A stretch of 64,000 bases of DNA, from contig NZ_BNEM01000002.1 of NCBI RefSeq assembly GCF_018327705.1, positions 3,844,001 to 3,908,000 of the forward strand, in the 5' to 3' direction. The notes under the pieces were generated by a model. That model searched no databases. It was not told the origin of the DNA and saw only the letters and a list, made by a program, of their open reading frames with translations. Numbering within the stretch: position 1 is the first letter of the stretch; the number at the start of each line of letters is the position of its first letter. Positions 49,607-61,064 of the stretch are shown here, piece by piece. This DNA is from Catellatospora sp. TT07R-123 (GTDB lineage Bacteria > Actinomycetota > Actinomycetes > Mycobacteriales > Micromonosporaceae). The translations under genes were made by a program, and so were the position numbers.

Positions 49607-52474
49607 ATGAACTTCCGCGACCCGCGGCTTCCCCTGCCCGAACGCGTCGCCGACCTGCGGCGACAGCTCACCCTGGCCGAGCGGATCAGCCTGCTGCACC
49701 AGCACCAGCCCCCGATCGCCCGCCTGGACGTCGGCGGCTTCCGCACCGGCACCGAAGCCCTGCACGGCCTGGCCTGGCTCGGCGAGGCGACCGTCTTCCC
49801 CCAGGCCGTGGGCCTGGGCGCCACCTGGGACCCGGACCTGGTCCGCCGCGTCGGCTCGGCCGTCGGCGACGAGGTGCGCGCCAGCCACCACAAGGACCCG
49901 TCCCGGGCCGGGCTCAACGTGTGGGCGCCGGTGGTCAACCCGCTGCGCGACCCGCGCTGGGGCCGCAACGAGGAGGGGTACAGCGAGGACGCCTGGCTGA
50001 CCGGGCTGCTGGGCCGGGCGTACGCCCAGGGCCTGCGCGGCGACCACCCGACCCTGCTCAAGACCGCCCCGACGCTCAAGCACTTCCTCGGCTACAACAA
50101 CGAGAACGACCGCTGCACCAGCAGCAGCAACCTCGGCCCCCGGGTGCTGCACGAGTACGAGCTGCCCGCGTACCGCCCGGCCCTGGCCGACGGTGCCGCG
50201 GTGGCCGTGATGGCGTCGTACAACCTGGTCAACGGCCGTCCGGCGCACGTCACCCCGCTCATCAACGACGAGCTGCGGTCGTGGACCCAGGACGAGATCC
50301 TGCTGGTCTCGGACGCGTACGCGCCGAGCAACCTGGCCGACCCGGCGCAGCAGGCCTACTTCCCCGACCACGCGGCCGGCCACGCGGCCGCGCTGCGGGC
50401 CGGGGTGGACAGCTTCACCGACGCCGACGACCGCTCGCACGTGACCGTCGAGCGCATCACCGAGGCGCTGGAGCGCGGCCTGATCACCGAGGCCGACGTC
50501 GACCGGGCCGTGGACCGGGCGCTGACGATCCGCATGCGGCTGGGCGAGTTCGACCCGGCCGGGACCAACCCGTTCGCGCAGACCACGCCGGACACCATCA
50601 GCGACCCGGCGCACCGGGAGCTGGCCCGCGAGGCCGCCCGCAAGTCGATGGTGCTGCTCAAGCAGGAGTGCCAGCTGCTGCCGCTGGACGCCGGCAGCGT
50701 CGGCCGGGTCGCGGTGATCGGCCCGCTGGGCGACCAGCTCATGACCGACTGGTACAGCGGCACGCTGCCCTACCGGGTCACGGCGCGCGACGGGCTGGTC
50801 GCACGCCTGGGCGCGGACCGGGTGGACTTCGCCGAGGGAGCCGACCGGATCGCCCTCGCCCTGGCCGGCGGCGGCTACCTGGTCGCGGGTGCGACAGCGG
50901 GGGCGCTGACCCGCGCCGAGACCGACCCGCACGGCTTCGACGTCTTCGACTGGGGCAGCCACCCCGGCCGCGGCGGGCATCCGGGCAGCGTGCTGGCGCT
51001 GCGGGCGGTCGCCAACGGCGCCCACCTGACGGTACGCGACAACGCCCTGGTCAACGACGCCCCCGGCCCGCACGGCTGGGAGGTGCACGAGACGTTCCGC
51101 CTGGTCGAGCACGCCGACGGCACCCTGTCCCTGCACCACGAGCTGTCCCGGTCGTACGTCGCGTTCGCCGCGGACGGCACCGCCGTGGTCGGCGCCGACG
51201 CCGAGCACGCCGCCCGGATCGTGCCCGAGCTGCGCCGCAGCGGGGCCGAGCAGGCCGCGCTGGTGGCCGCCGAGGCCGACGCGGTGATCGTGGTGCTGGG
51301 CAACCACCCGCTGGTCAACGGCCGGGAGACCGAGGACCGGGAGAACCTGTTCCTGCCCCCGGCCGCCGACGCGCTGCTGCGCGCCGTGTACGCCGCCAAC
51401 CAGCGCACCGCCCTGGTCCTGACCAGCAGCTATCCGTACGCGATCACGTGGGCCGACGTGCACCTGCCCGCGATCATCTGGAGCAGCCACGGCGGCCAGG
51501 AGTTCGGGCACGCGCTGGCCGACGTCCTCTTCGGCGACGAGGACCCGGCCGGGCGGCTGCCGCAGACCTGGTACCGCAGCCACTGCGAGCTGCCGGACCT
51601 GTTCGACTACGACATCATCACCAACGACGCCACCTACCTGTACTACCGCGGCACCCCGCTCTACCCGCTCGGCCACGGCCTGAGCTGGGCCGAGTTCGAG
51701 TACGGCGCGGTCACCCTGCACAGCGGCGACCAGGCCGCCGACACGGTCGAGCCCGACGCGGTGATCAGTGTCCGGGTCGAGGTGGCCAACGTCGGCGACC
51801 GGCCCGGCGAGGAGGTGGTGCAGCTGTACACGCACCAGCAGCGCTCGCGGGTCAAACAGCCGCTGCGGCAGTTGCGGGGGTTCGCCCGGGTGCGGCTGGA
51901 GCCGGGCGAGCGGGCCGTGGTCAGCATCCCGCTGCGCGTGTCGGAGCTGGCGTTCTGGGACGTCACCACCGGCCGCCCGGTGGTGGAGGCGGCCCGGCAC
52001 AAGGTGATGGTGGGCCGCTCGGCGACCGACATCCGCGGCTGCGCCACGCTGACCGTACGCGGGGAGCGGATCGGCCCGCGCCGGCCGCGCCCGGTCGGCG
52101 GCGGTGTCGGCGCGGTGCGCGCGGTCGACCACGACGAGGCGTGCGGCATCGCCCTGGTGGACACCGCGCCCGAGCGGGGCGACTCGGTCAGCGCGGTGCA
52201 CGCGGGCGGCTGGGTGGCGTTCGGCCCGACCGACCTGTCCGGCCGCACCGCGGTCGCGATCGGCGTGGCCGGGGCGGCGGGCCGGGTGGTGCTGCGCGCC
52301 GACGACCCGCTCGACGGCGACGTGCTGGCCGAGGTGGTCGCACCGGGCTCCGACCGGTACGCCTACACCTCGCCGACCTGTACGCTGACCGCCCCGGCGC
52401 AGGCCGGCCCGGTCGATCTGTACCTGGTCTGCGACGCACCGGGCATCATCGTGGACGAGCTTCGATTCTCATGA
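49607..52474 (+). CDS. GH3 beta-glucosidase/beta-xylosidase with CBM6-like C-terminal module
   Basis: A 955-residue GH3 enzyme of plant-polymer type, without a signal peptide. The (a/b)8 domain spans about 1-330 (LNVWAPVVNPLRDPRWGRNE, KHFLGYNNENDR, and nucleophile Asp in ILLVSDAYAPS). The C domain is at about 345-650 with an inserted segment (450-570) around DWGSHPG and DGTLSLHHELSRSYV, then VVLGNHPLVNGRETEDREN. A fibronectin-III-like domain follows (VEVANVGDRPGEEVVQLYTH), and the last 130 residues (HAGGWVAFGPTDLSG to VDLYLVCDAPG) look like CBM6. Likely cleaves beta-xylosyl or beta-glucosyl oligomers inside the cell. Followed by a LacI regulator. Confidence 0.9.
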   Translation: MNFRDPRLPLPERVADLRRQLTLAERISLLHQHQPPIARLDVGGFRTGTEALHGLAWLGEATVFPQAVGLGATWDPDLVRRVGSAVGDEVRASHHKDPSRAGLNVWAPVVNPLRDPRWGRNEEGYSEDAWLTGLLGRAYAQGLRGDHPTLLKTAPTLKHFLGYNNENDRCTSSSNLGPRVLHEYELPAYRPALADGAAVAVMASYNLVNGRPAHVTPLINDELRSWTQDEILLVSDAYAPSNLADPAQQAYFPDHAAGHAAALRAGVDSFTDADDRSHVTVERITEALERGLITEADVDRAVDRALTIRMRLGEFDPAGTNPFAQTTPDTISDPAHRELAREAARKSMVLLKQECQLLPLDAGSVGRVAVIGPLGDQLMTDWYSGTLPYRVTARDGLVARLGADRVDFAEGADRIALALAGGGYLVAGATAGALTRAETDPHGFDVFDWGSHPGRGGHPGSVLALRAVANGAHLTVRDNALVNDAPGPHGWEVHETFRLVEHADGTLSLHHELSRSYVAFAADGTAVVGADAEHAARIVPELRRSGAEQAALVAAEADAVIVVLGNHPLVNGRETEDRENLFLPPAADALLRAVYAANQRTALVLTSSYPYAITWADVHLPAIIWSSHGGQEFGHALADVLFGDEDPAGRLPQTWYRSHCELPDLFDYDIITNDATYLYYRGTPLYPLGHGLSWAEFEYGAVTLHSGDQAADTVEPDAVISVRVEVANVGDRPGEEVVQLYTHQQRSRVKQPLRQLRGFARVRLEPGERAVVSIPLRVSELAFWDVTTGRPVVEAARHKVMVGRSATDIRGCATLTVRGERIGPRRPRPVGGGVGAVRAVDHDEACGIALVDTAPERGDSVSAVHAGGWVAFGPTDLSGRTAVAIGVAGAAGRVVLRADDPLDGDVLAEVVAPGSDRYAYTSPTCTLTAPAQAGPVDLYLVCDAPGIIVDELRFS

Positions 52475-52538
52475 GCGAGCGCACCGAGCGAATCCTGCGG
52501 CACAGCGCATGAGCAGGCGCACCGAGGGCGGGGAGGCG

Positions 52539-53585
52539 ATGCGGAGGATGGCCAGCCGGCGCCCCGTGCAGCGCGAAGGCGTGGTGACCATCGCCGACGT
52601 GGCCAGGCACGCGGGCGTGTCGACGAGCACCGTGTCGTACGTGCTGAGCGGCAAGCGGGCCATCTCCGCCACCACCAGTGCCCGGGTGCACGCCAGCATC
52701 CGGGCGCTGGGCTTCCACCCGCACGCGGGCGCCCGTTCCCTGGCCAGCAAGCGGTCCAGCGTGATCGCGCTGGTGCTGCCGCTGCGCCAGGGCATGCACC
52801 TGCCGGTGCTGATGCAGTTCGCCACCGCGGTGGTGACCAGCGCCCGCACGTACCACCACGACGTGCTGCTGGTCACCGCCGACGAGGGCCCGGCCGGGCT
52901 GCGCCGGGTCGCGGCCGGGGCCCTGGTCGACGGCCTGGTGCTGATGGACGTGGAGATGCACGACCCGCGCGTGCCGACGCTGCGCGAGCTGGAGCGGCCC
53001 AGTGTCCTGATCGGCCTGCCCGCCGACGCCGACGGTCTGACCTGTGTGGACCTGGACTTCCACGCGGCCGGGGCGGTGTGCGTGGAGCACCTGGCCGCAC
53101 TGGGGCACCGCGAGGTCGCGCTGCTGGGCGCCCCGCGCGTGGTGTACGAGCGCGACACCGGCTACGCCCACCGCACCCGCGACGGCTTCACCGACGCGGC
53201 ACGGCGGCTGGGGCTGACCGCGCACGCCCAGCCGTGCGAGGAGCACTCCGACGCGGTCACCGCCGAGCTGACCGCGCTGCTGGCGCGGCATCCGGACCTG
53301 ACCGGGCTGGTGGTGCACAACGAGGCCGCGGTGATGCACGTGCTGAGCACGCTGCGCGCGCTGGGCCGCCGGGTGCCCGAGGACGTGTCGGTGGTGGCGA
53401 TCTGCCCGGACGAGCTGGCCGAGCGCTGCTCGCCGACGCTGAGCTCGGTGCAGATCCCGGCCGAGGACGTGGGCCGCCAGGCGGTGGACCTGCTGATGCG
53501 CAAGATGGACGCCGAGGCGGTGCCGGACGCGACGCTGCTGTCCCCGGCGCTCACGGCGCGTACCAGCACCGCTGCACGGATGTGA
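52539..53585 (+). CDS. LacI-family transcriptional regulator
   Basis: A regulator of about 348 residues. The helix-turn-helix is VTIADVARHAGVSTSTVSYVL followed by the hinge SGKRAISATT... of the CebR/LacI kind; the periplasmic-binding-protein-like core ends with SPTLSSVQIPAEDVGRQAVDLL. ATG at 52539 is preceded by GGGGAGG at a short distance; 52509 and 52548 are alternatives. Likely binds the palindromes in front of GH3 and possibly those with the GAGCGCTT core before GH9 and the importer. Confidence 0.92.
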   Translation: MRRMASRRPVQREGVVTIADVARHAGVSTSTVSYVLSGKRAISATTSARVHASIRALGFHPHAGARSLASKRSSVIALVLPLRQGMHLPVLMQFATAVVTSARTYHHDVLLVTADEGPAGLRRVAAGALVDGLVLMDVEMHDPRVPTLRELERPSVLIGLPADADGLTCVDLDFHAAGAVCVEHLAALGHREVALLGAPRVVYERDTGYAHRTRDGFTDAARRLGLTAHAQPCEEHSDAVTAELTALLARHPDLTGLVVHNEAAVMHVLSTLRALGRRVPEDVSVVAICPDELAERCSPTLSSVQIPAEDVGRQAVDLLMRKMDAEAVPDATLLSPALTARTSTAARM

Positions 53586-53630
53586 AATCAGGGCTTTACG
53601 CGATGGCAATGGCGGGGTTAAATCGGAGGC

Positions 53631-53658
53631 ACATCAATGGGAGCGCTTCCATTGATGT
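53631..53658. promoter_or_regulatory. extended LacI/CebR-type operator in front of GH9
   Basis: A 28-bp palindrome with one mismatch: arms acatcaatgg / ccattgatgt around GAGCGCTT. Its centre TGGGAGCGCTTCCA (53638-53651) is close to the Streptomyces CebR box TGGGAGCGCTCCCA. Confidence 0.75.
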
Positions 53659-53703
53659 GTACACATCAGAACGCTCGCCCTGACACCCACCGCACGGCCG
53701 TGA

Positions 53704-56670
<2,967 letters not shown>

Positions 56671-56677
56671 CACAGTA

Positions 56678-56725
56678 AAGAAGGGCACCTTCTCATCGCT
56701 TTGCGATGGAGAGGGTGCCCTTCTT
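56678..56725. terminator. bidirectional hairpin terminator with aagggcacc core
   Basis: A long stem, 12 bp aagaagggcacc / ggtgcccttctt plus an inner stem of nine pairs with one bulge, between GH9 and the convergent regulator. It shares the core of the terminator at 42942-42985. Confidence 0.85.
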
Positions 56726-57711
56726 CATTCCTGGGGCGGTTGCTGGTCGAGCCAGCCGCGGCGGGCCGACTCGACGCCCGCCTGGAAGCGGCTCGCGGCG
56801 CCCAGCCGCTCGGTCAGGCCCGTCATCATGCGCTGCACGCTGCGCACCGACACGGCGAGCTTGCGCGCCGCCGACTCGTCGGTATGCCCGTCGGCCAGCA
56901 GCCGGATCAGCGCGAGCTCGTTCGGGCTCAGGTCGTGCTCGTCACGCGGCATGGCCTGCCCGAACGGCGTGCCGGTCGTCCAGAGGTGCTCGAACAGCGC
57001 CACCAACCCCGCCACCACGCCGGGCTGGCGCAGTTCCAGCGCACCGGCCCGCGTACGGTGCGGGTCGATCGGCACGAGCGCCACCTCCCGATCGATGATC
57101 ACCAGCCGCATCGGCAGCGTCGGCACGGTCCGGCTCTGGGAGCCCATCGACATCATCCAGCGGGCGTGCGCGAGCGTCCCCGGATCGTTGCGGACGCTGT
57201 CCAGGTACAGGTTGCGGATCCGCACACCCCGTTCCAGGGCGATCTGGTTGAGCGGCTTCTCCGCGTCGATGTCATCCGGCCGCTGCGCGCCTCCGGTGCT
57301 GAACGAGAGGCACTCGAAGCGCGTCAGCTCCTGCAGTTCGACCAGGCGCTCGCGCACCGCCTCGATGCCCTCCAGCCGCCGCCCCTCGTCCTGGCGTTCG
57401 GCCTCGGCGTGCACGGCGGCGATGCTGTTGATCGCGGCACGGGTGGCCTCGATCTCCCGCTGCCGCGCCACGACGTCGGCCTCCGCCTTGGCCAGCAGCG
57501 CCAGCAGCCCGGCCTGCGGCCGCACCGGCCGCAGCGCCTCTCCGGTCACGCGCAGCAGGGCCAGGTCGGCCAGGGTGGTCAAGGCGGCCCGCACGACGTC
57601 GGCCTCGATCGACAACCGCTGGGCGATCTCCGCGACGCCGAGCCCAGGCTGATCGAGCATGCAGCGGTAGACGCGTTCGTCCGTATCGGACAGACCGAGT
57701 GCACCCAGCAT
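56725..57711 (-). CDS. LuxR-type helix-turn-helix regulator with TrmB-like N terminus
   Basis: A 328-residue regulator. The N-terminal winged helix (LSDTDERVYRCMLDQPGLG, then VAEIAQRLSIEADVVRAALT) resembles TrmB; the middle contains a helical segment and a small sensor-like domain (RLVIIDREVALVPIDP); the C-terminal LuxR helix-turn-helix is LSPNELALIRLLADGHTD followed by KLAVSVRSVQRMMTGLTERL. Many actinobacterial examples exist without known ligands. ATG 57711. Target genes unknown. The 287-bp gap 57712-57998 upstream of it shows nothing that I recognise. Confidence 0.87.
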   Translation of the reverse strand: MLGALGLSDTDERVYRCMLDQPGLGVAEIAQRLSIEADVVRAALTTLADLALLRVTGEALRPVRPQAGLLALLAKAEADVVARQREIEATRAAINSIAAVHAEAERQDEGRRLEGIEAVRERLVELQELTRFECLSFSTGGAQRPDDIDAEKPLNQIALERGVRIRNLYLDSVRNDPGTLAHARWMMSMGSQSRTVPTLPMRLVIIDREVALVPIDPHRTRAGALELRQPGVVAGLVALFEHLWTTGTPFGQAMPRDEHDLSPNELALIRLLADGHTDESAARKLAVSVRSVQRMMTGLTERLGAASRFQAGVESARRGWLDQQPPQE

Positions 57712-57998
57712 CGATTCCTCCCCCTGCGGTCGCGTGATCCATTATGCCGCCGGACGCGAACGCGCCACGCCGCGGCGATTCCGGGTGGCACGAACCCGCC
57801 GGGCGGGTTCGCGCCAGGCCGCAGGTGCTGACTTCAGCCCGGCAGCCCGGCATGCTCGATACACAGGCGAGCTCACGCCACAGATCCCCGACAACGCCCA
57901 GCGAGGCAGAAGGCGCAAATACATCGTCATGTATCGATTAATTGAGATCGCGTACGCGGCCGCCGACTCCCGGACCCGGACCGGCTCGGGAGGCTCCG

Positions 57999-58295
57999 AT
58001 GCTGCTGGCGATCATCCGGATCGCACCGCTGGCCGGGCCGGCCGGCGTCGACCCGCAGGCCGTGCACGACCTGGTGTGGCGGCATCGCGCGGCGGCCGAC
58101 CGGCTCGAACTGCTGCACGTCAGAGGCAACGCCACCGGCCTGCACCTGGCGGGCTTCCTGCTCGCCCCGAGCGCCGCCGCCGCGTACGACAGCCTGCGGC
58201 GCCTGGTCGAGCGGTCGCTGACGGCCGCCCCTGAGCTGAGGCTCTGGCGCGTCGTCTACCCCTATACGCGGGCCGGACCCGCGGATCGGTCGTGA
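57999..58295 (+). CDS. hypothetical protein
   Basis: A 98-residue soluble protein starting MLLAIIRIAPLAGPAG. It is rich in Ala, Leu and Arg, with two helices (RHRAAADRLELLHVRG, AAAYDSLRRLVERSL) and short strands. I do not recognise it. ATG at 57999 preceded by GGGAGG at six bases, the best ribosome site of the area. It ends inside an inverted repeat and lies convergent to the XRE regulator. Confidence 0.65.
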   Translation: MLLAIIRIAPLAGPAGVDPQAVHDLVWRHRAAADRLELLHVRGNATGLHLAGFLLAPSAAAAYDSLRRLVERSLTAAPELRLWRVVYPYTRAGPADRS

Positions 58296-58338
58296 ACCGG
58301 TGCACCGCAAGTCAAACGGGGGTGGTGCACCGGTTCAC
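58292..58338. repeat. 15-bp inverted repeat overlapping the end of the hypothetical gene
   Basis: gtgaaccggtgcacc (58292-58306) and its complement (58324-58338) with a 17-base loop; includes the stop codon of the small gene. Perhaps its terminator. Confidence 0.75.
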
Positions 58339-58363
58339 CCGTCACGTTCCGGCCCGGAAACAC

Positions 58364-58398
58364 CGCACGGGGGTGCGGCTGAGCCGTGCCCCCGTGCG
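58364..58398 (-). terminator. hairpin terminator of the XRE regulator
   Basis: cgcacgggggtgcggct / agccgtgcccccgtgcg with two non-Watson-Crick positions and a one-base loop centre, eight bases after the regulator stop. Confidence 0.6.
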
Positions 58399-58405
58399 CC
58401 TGCGG

Positions 58406-59632
58406 CTAGGCCGCCTCGGCCAGTGCGGTCAGGTCCGCGGCGAGCATGCCGCGACCCAGCCGGTCCGCTTCCGTGACCATCAACCGGAGATCGGCGGCGA
58501 CCCGCCGCGAACGGACCCCGACGGCGTCCGAGATCGCCCGGTGCGCCTGCTCCGCCGCGATGTCGAACTCCCCCGCCCGCAGATGCAGAACCGCGAGCCG
58601 GGTCCGGCAGCGCAACCCTGTCCGGGTGCGCCCGGAACCGAGCCCGGCCAGCGCCCGGCTCAACCGCTCCCTGGCTCGGACGTCGTCTCCCAGCTCGAAC
58701 AGGGCCAGGCCGAGGGCGCTGTCGTGGTGCCCCGGCGACAGGGTGATGCGGTGCGCCCAGTCGGGCTTGTCAGCGGTATCGGTGCCGAGGGCCGCCTCCT
58801 CCGACAGTGCCACGTGCCGCAGCCCGGCGTCGCGCATCCCCGCCGATCCACAGTGACGGGCGCAGACCGCGTGCAGGTTGGCGCGCTCGGCCGGGCTGAC
58901 CCGCTCGTCGCCCAGCGCCATCCGCAGCACGTCCACTCCGTCGGCGGGGCGGCCGGTGTCGGCCAGCAGTGTGGACAGGTCGAGCATGACGTGCGCGCGC
59001 AGGTCCCGGTCGGCGCCCCGCGCCGCCTCGTCGAGCGCGAACGTGAGCACGCGCGCGGCGGCGTCGGTCTCGCCGATGTCATACAGCGACCAGCCGAAGC
59101 GGTCGGCCAGCAGCCCGACTCCTGACGAGAGGCGGGTCCGCGTCGCCTCGGCCATGGGCTGTCCGAGCAGGCCGACCGCCCAGTCGAGGGTGCCCCGCGC
59201 GAGCGCGGCTGCGGCAGAACCGCCGTGCGCCAGGTCCAGCCGCATGTAGAGGTCGGCGGCCGCCTCCACCGCGGCGGCCTCCGCAGCGCCTACCGAGGCG
59301 GGCAGGCGGGTCGTGACCCCGTCGAGCAGTTGCAGCAGCGGTTGCGCCGACGCGGCTCCCACGGACGCGGCGGCGACCGCGCCGAGCAGGTCGCGCCTTC
59401 TCATGTCGTCCAGGTTAGGCACGGGAGCCGTTGCGGCGACAGGGTCGACCGTTGCAGCAACGCTGATGCCGAGCGCTCGACCGTAGTCACGGACCAGCGC
59501 GGCGTTGACCGGATAGAGGCCCCGCTCGACCCGGCTCAGGTAGCTCTTGCTGCGGCCGATCCGTCGCGCGAACGTGCCGAGGGTGAGCTGACGCGCTTCC
59601 CGGGCGTTGCGCAGATCCATTCCAGTGATCAT
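58406..59632 (-). CDS. XRE-family helix-turn-helix regulator with TPR-like C-terminal domain
   Basis: A 408-residue regulator. The N-terminal HTH reads ARQLTLGTFARRIGRSKSYL followed by SRVERGLYPVN; the middle has a twin RR segment MRRRDLLGAVAAASVGAASA that looks like a membrane or Tat-like element but is internal. The C-terminal 250 residues are helical repeats (DVLRMALGDERVSPAERANL, LGLALFELGDDVRARERLSR). Such proteins occur widely in Streptomyces and relatives, mostly with unknown roles. ATG at 59632 with GGAGGGC upstream; a second ATG at 59620 is possible. Confidence 0.84.
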   Translation of the reverse strand: MITGMDLRNAREARQLTLGTFARRIGRSKSYLSRVERGLYPVNAALVRDYGRALGISVAATVDPVAATAPVPNLDDMRRRDLLGAVAAASVGAASAQPLLQLLDGVTTRLPASVGAAEAAAVEAAADLYMRLDLAHGGSAAAALARGTLDWAVGLLGQPMAEATRTRLSSGVGLLADRFGWSLYDIGETDAAARVLTFALDEAARGADRDLRAHVMLDLSTLLADTGRPADGVDVLRMALGDERVSPAERANLHAVCARHCGSAGMRDAGLRHVALSEEAALGTDTADKPDWAHRITLSPGHHDSALGLALFELGDDVRARERLSRALAGLGSGRTRTGLRCRTRLAVLHLRAGEFDIAAEQAHRAISDAVGVRSRRVAADLRLMVTEADRLGRGMLAADLTALAEAA

Positions 59633-59868
59633 GGTGGCGCCCTCCGCTGTTGGCGCAACGGTGGTTGGGTCAACGTACAACGGCGACCGGCGGCGCGATC
59701 GCGGGTGATGCTTCTTCCGGCTTTCCGACCAGGCCGAGTGCCGTGATTTCGTACACATTAGACGAACATCCCGTCCTGCCGCCTGCCTGTCGGATCGCCC
59801 GCCGGAGCGGGCCCATGGCCTCGCAACCACCCGCTCCGGCGCACGGCCGTCACAGACAGGAGCTCGGG

Positions 59869-60063
59869 ATGACGTCGTCGACCTACCCCCGCGTCTCACC
59901 CTGCCGGCACTGCCGCGTGCCGGTGCTGCGCGACAACAGTGGGACGTGGATCCACGCCAGCCTCTCCTACACCTGCCGCGACCCCTGGGGCGGCGTCACG
60001 GACACCACCGCCACACCAGCCACCCCACCAACCCTCGACCACCGCCACCGCACGGACACGTGA
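59869..60063 (+). CDS. small CxxC protein, paralogue of 2818-2994
   Basis: A 64-residue protein, MTSSTYPRVSPCRHCRVP at the N terminus, with CRHC, WIHASLSYTC and RDPWGGV as in the protein at 2818-2994. The C-terminal tail is rich in Thr and Pro (TPATPPTLDHRH). ATG 59869 has an ACAGGAG site. It stands alone on the plus strand. A 60-bp repeat starts 16 bases after its stop. Likely zinc-binding; function unknown. Confidence 0.75.
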   Translation: MTSSTYPRVSPCRHCRVPVLRDNSGTWIHASLSYTCRDPWGGVTDTTATPATPPTLDHRHRTDT

Positions 60064-60079
60064 CACGTGAGGCCATGCT

Positions 60080-60139
60080 GCAGTTTCGGGGAAAGTGCTG
60101 GAATCTTGGCCGGGATTCGTGCACTTTCCCCGAAACTGC
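60080..60139. repeat. 60-bp palindromic repeat, copy 3
   Basis: Perfect 19-bp arms gcagtttcggggaaagtgc and complement, centre tggaatcttggccgggattc followed by gt. It lies between the small CxxC gene and the phosphatase gene. Confidence 0.95.
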
Positions 60140-60164
60140 GGCATGACGCTGAAGGGAGATCGCG

Positions 60165-60818
60165 ATGACAGCGTGGTTGATCAGGCACGCGGAGAGCGTG
60201 GCCAACTCGGGCGGGGCGACGGACCATCCGGTGACGATCCCCCTCACCGAACGGGGCAGGGCGCAGGCAGACCACCTCGCCGCGGCGCTCCCCGGGCCGC
60301 CCGCCCTCATCGTCACCTCGGGCTACCTGAGGACGAAACAGACCGCGGCCCCCACCCGCGACCGGTTCCCCGACGTCGCACATGAGGAATGGCCGGTGCA
60401 GGAGTTCAGCTACCTGGCGAGCCTGCACGGCCGACCGACGACGGCGGCGCAGCGCCGACCGATGGTGGACGAGTACTGGCGCCGGGCCGACCCCCACCAG
60501 GTCGACGGCCCTGACGCGGAATCCTTCGCCGACCTGCTCGACCGGGCCCGGTCCCTCCTCGGACGGCTGCACCGGCGTCCGGACGCACCGGTCGCCGTGT
60601 TCACCCACGGCGTCTTCATGCGCGCGGTGCTGTGGGCCCACCTCACCGAACCGGCCGAGCCCACCCCGGCGCAGATGCGCCGGTTCCGGGCCTTCTCACT
60701 GGCGTTCACCGTGCCCAACACGGCCGTCGTCAACCTCCGCCTGGACGGCGACGGCGGCGGCACCTTCCGCCTCGGCGAGGTCCCCCACCTCCCCGCCACC
60801 CTCATCACGGGCGACTGA
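60165..60818 (+). CDS. histidine phosphatase family protein
   Basis: A 217-residue enzyme of the phosphoglycerate-mutase-like superfamily. The phosphohistidine loop is LIRHAESVANSGG with the RHA(E) motif; ERGRAQADHL, SGYLRTKQTA and VFTHGVFMRAVL (second His) complete the site. Substrate unknown. GAAGGGAGA precedes the ATG at 60165. The gene is bracketed by repeat copies 3 and 4. Confidence 0.9.
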   Translation: MTAWLIRHAESVANSGGATDHPVTIPLTERGRAQADHLAAALPGPPALIVTSGYLRTKQTAAPTRDRFPDVAHEEWPVQEFSYLASLHGRPTTAAQRRPMVDEYWRRADPHQVDGPDAESFADLLDRARSLLGRLHRRPDAPVAVFTHGVFMRAVLWAHLTEPAEPTPAQMRRFRAFSLAFTVPNTAVVNLRLDGDGGGTFRLGEVPHLPATLITGD

Positions 60819-60855
60819 CCCACCTCCTCTCCGCCCGCACCCCCTCAAGATCGGT

Positions 60856-60915
60856 GCAGTTTCGGGGAAAGTGCTGGAATCTTGGCCGGAATTCGTGCAC
60901 TTTCCCCGAAACTGC
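60856..60915. repeat. 60-bp palindromic repeat, copy 4
   Basis: Arms identical to copy 3; the centre differs at one position (ggaattc for gggattc). 37 bases after the phosphatase stop. The matching can be extended one or two bases each side (gtgcag...ctgcac). Confidence 0.95.
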
Positions 60916-60936
60916 ACGATGCCGCGGGGCAAAGCT

Positions 60937-60970
60937 CGCGGGGGTACGGGCCGAAGCCCGTACCCCCGCG
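60937..60970. terminator. strong hairpin, probable bidirectional terminator
   Basis: 14-bp perfect stem cgcgggggtacggg / cccgtacccccgcg with a 6-base loop between the phosphatase and GH48 genes, which converge. Confidence 0.75.
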
Positions 60971-61037
60971 TCCCCACCTGCGAGAGGGGATTGCCGGTCC
61001 CGGCGGCCCGCCCGCCGGAGCAGGCTGCCGGGACCTT

Positions 61038-61057
61038 GCCCGGCCGTCAGGCCGGGC
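61038..61057 (-). terminator. hairpin directly after the GH48 gene
   Basis: 8-bp stem gcccggcc / ggccgggc with a 4-base loop, 7 bases beyond the GH48 stop on the minus strand. Confidence 0.6.
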
Positions 61058-61064
61058 TGCTCAC

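Noticed and set aside
47053-50079. Long open frame on the minus strand (about 1000 codons) opposite the ROK, sulfotransferase and GH3 genes
   Set aside because: It has no recognisable domains, an odd Arg/Gly/Val-rich composition and lies opposite three clear genes; it is an effect of high GC in the third codon position.
48971-52201. Open frame of about 1076 codons on the minus strand opposite GH3
   Set aside because: Composition (Arg, Gly, Val, His) is that of an antisense shadow; GH3 on the plus strand has all family motifs.
60080-60915. Repeat copies 3 and 4 with the phosphatase gene as a composite transposon
   Set aside because: No transposase, no flanking target duplication recognised, and both copies are in direct orientation like the distant ones; independent insertion of a small element is simpler.
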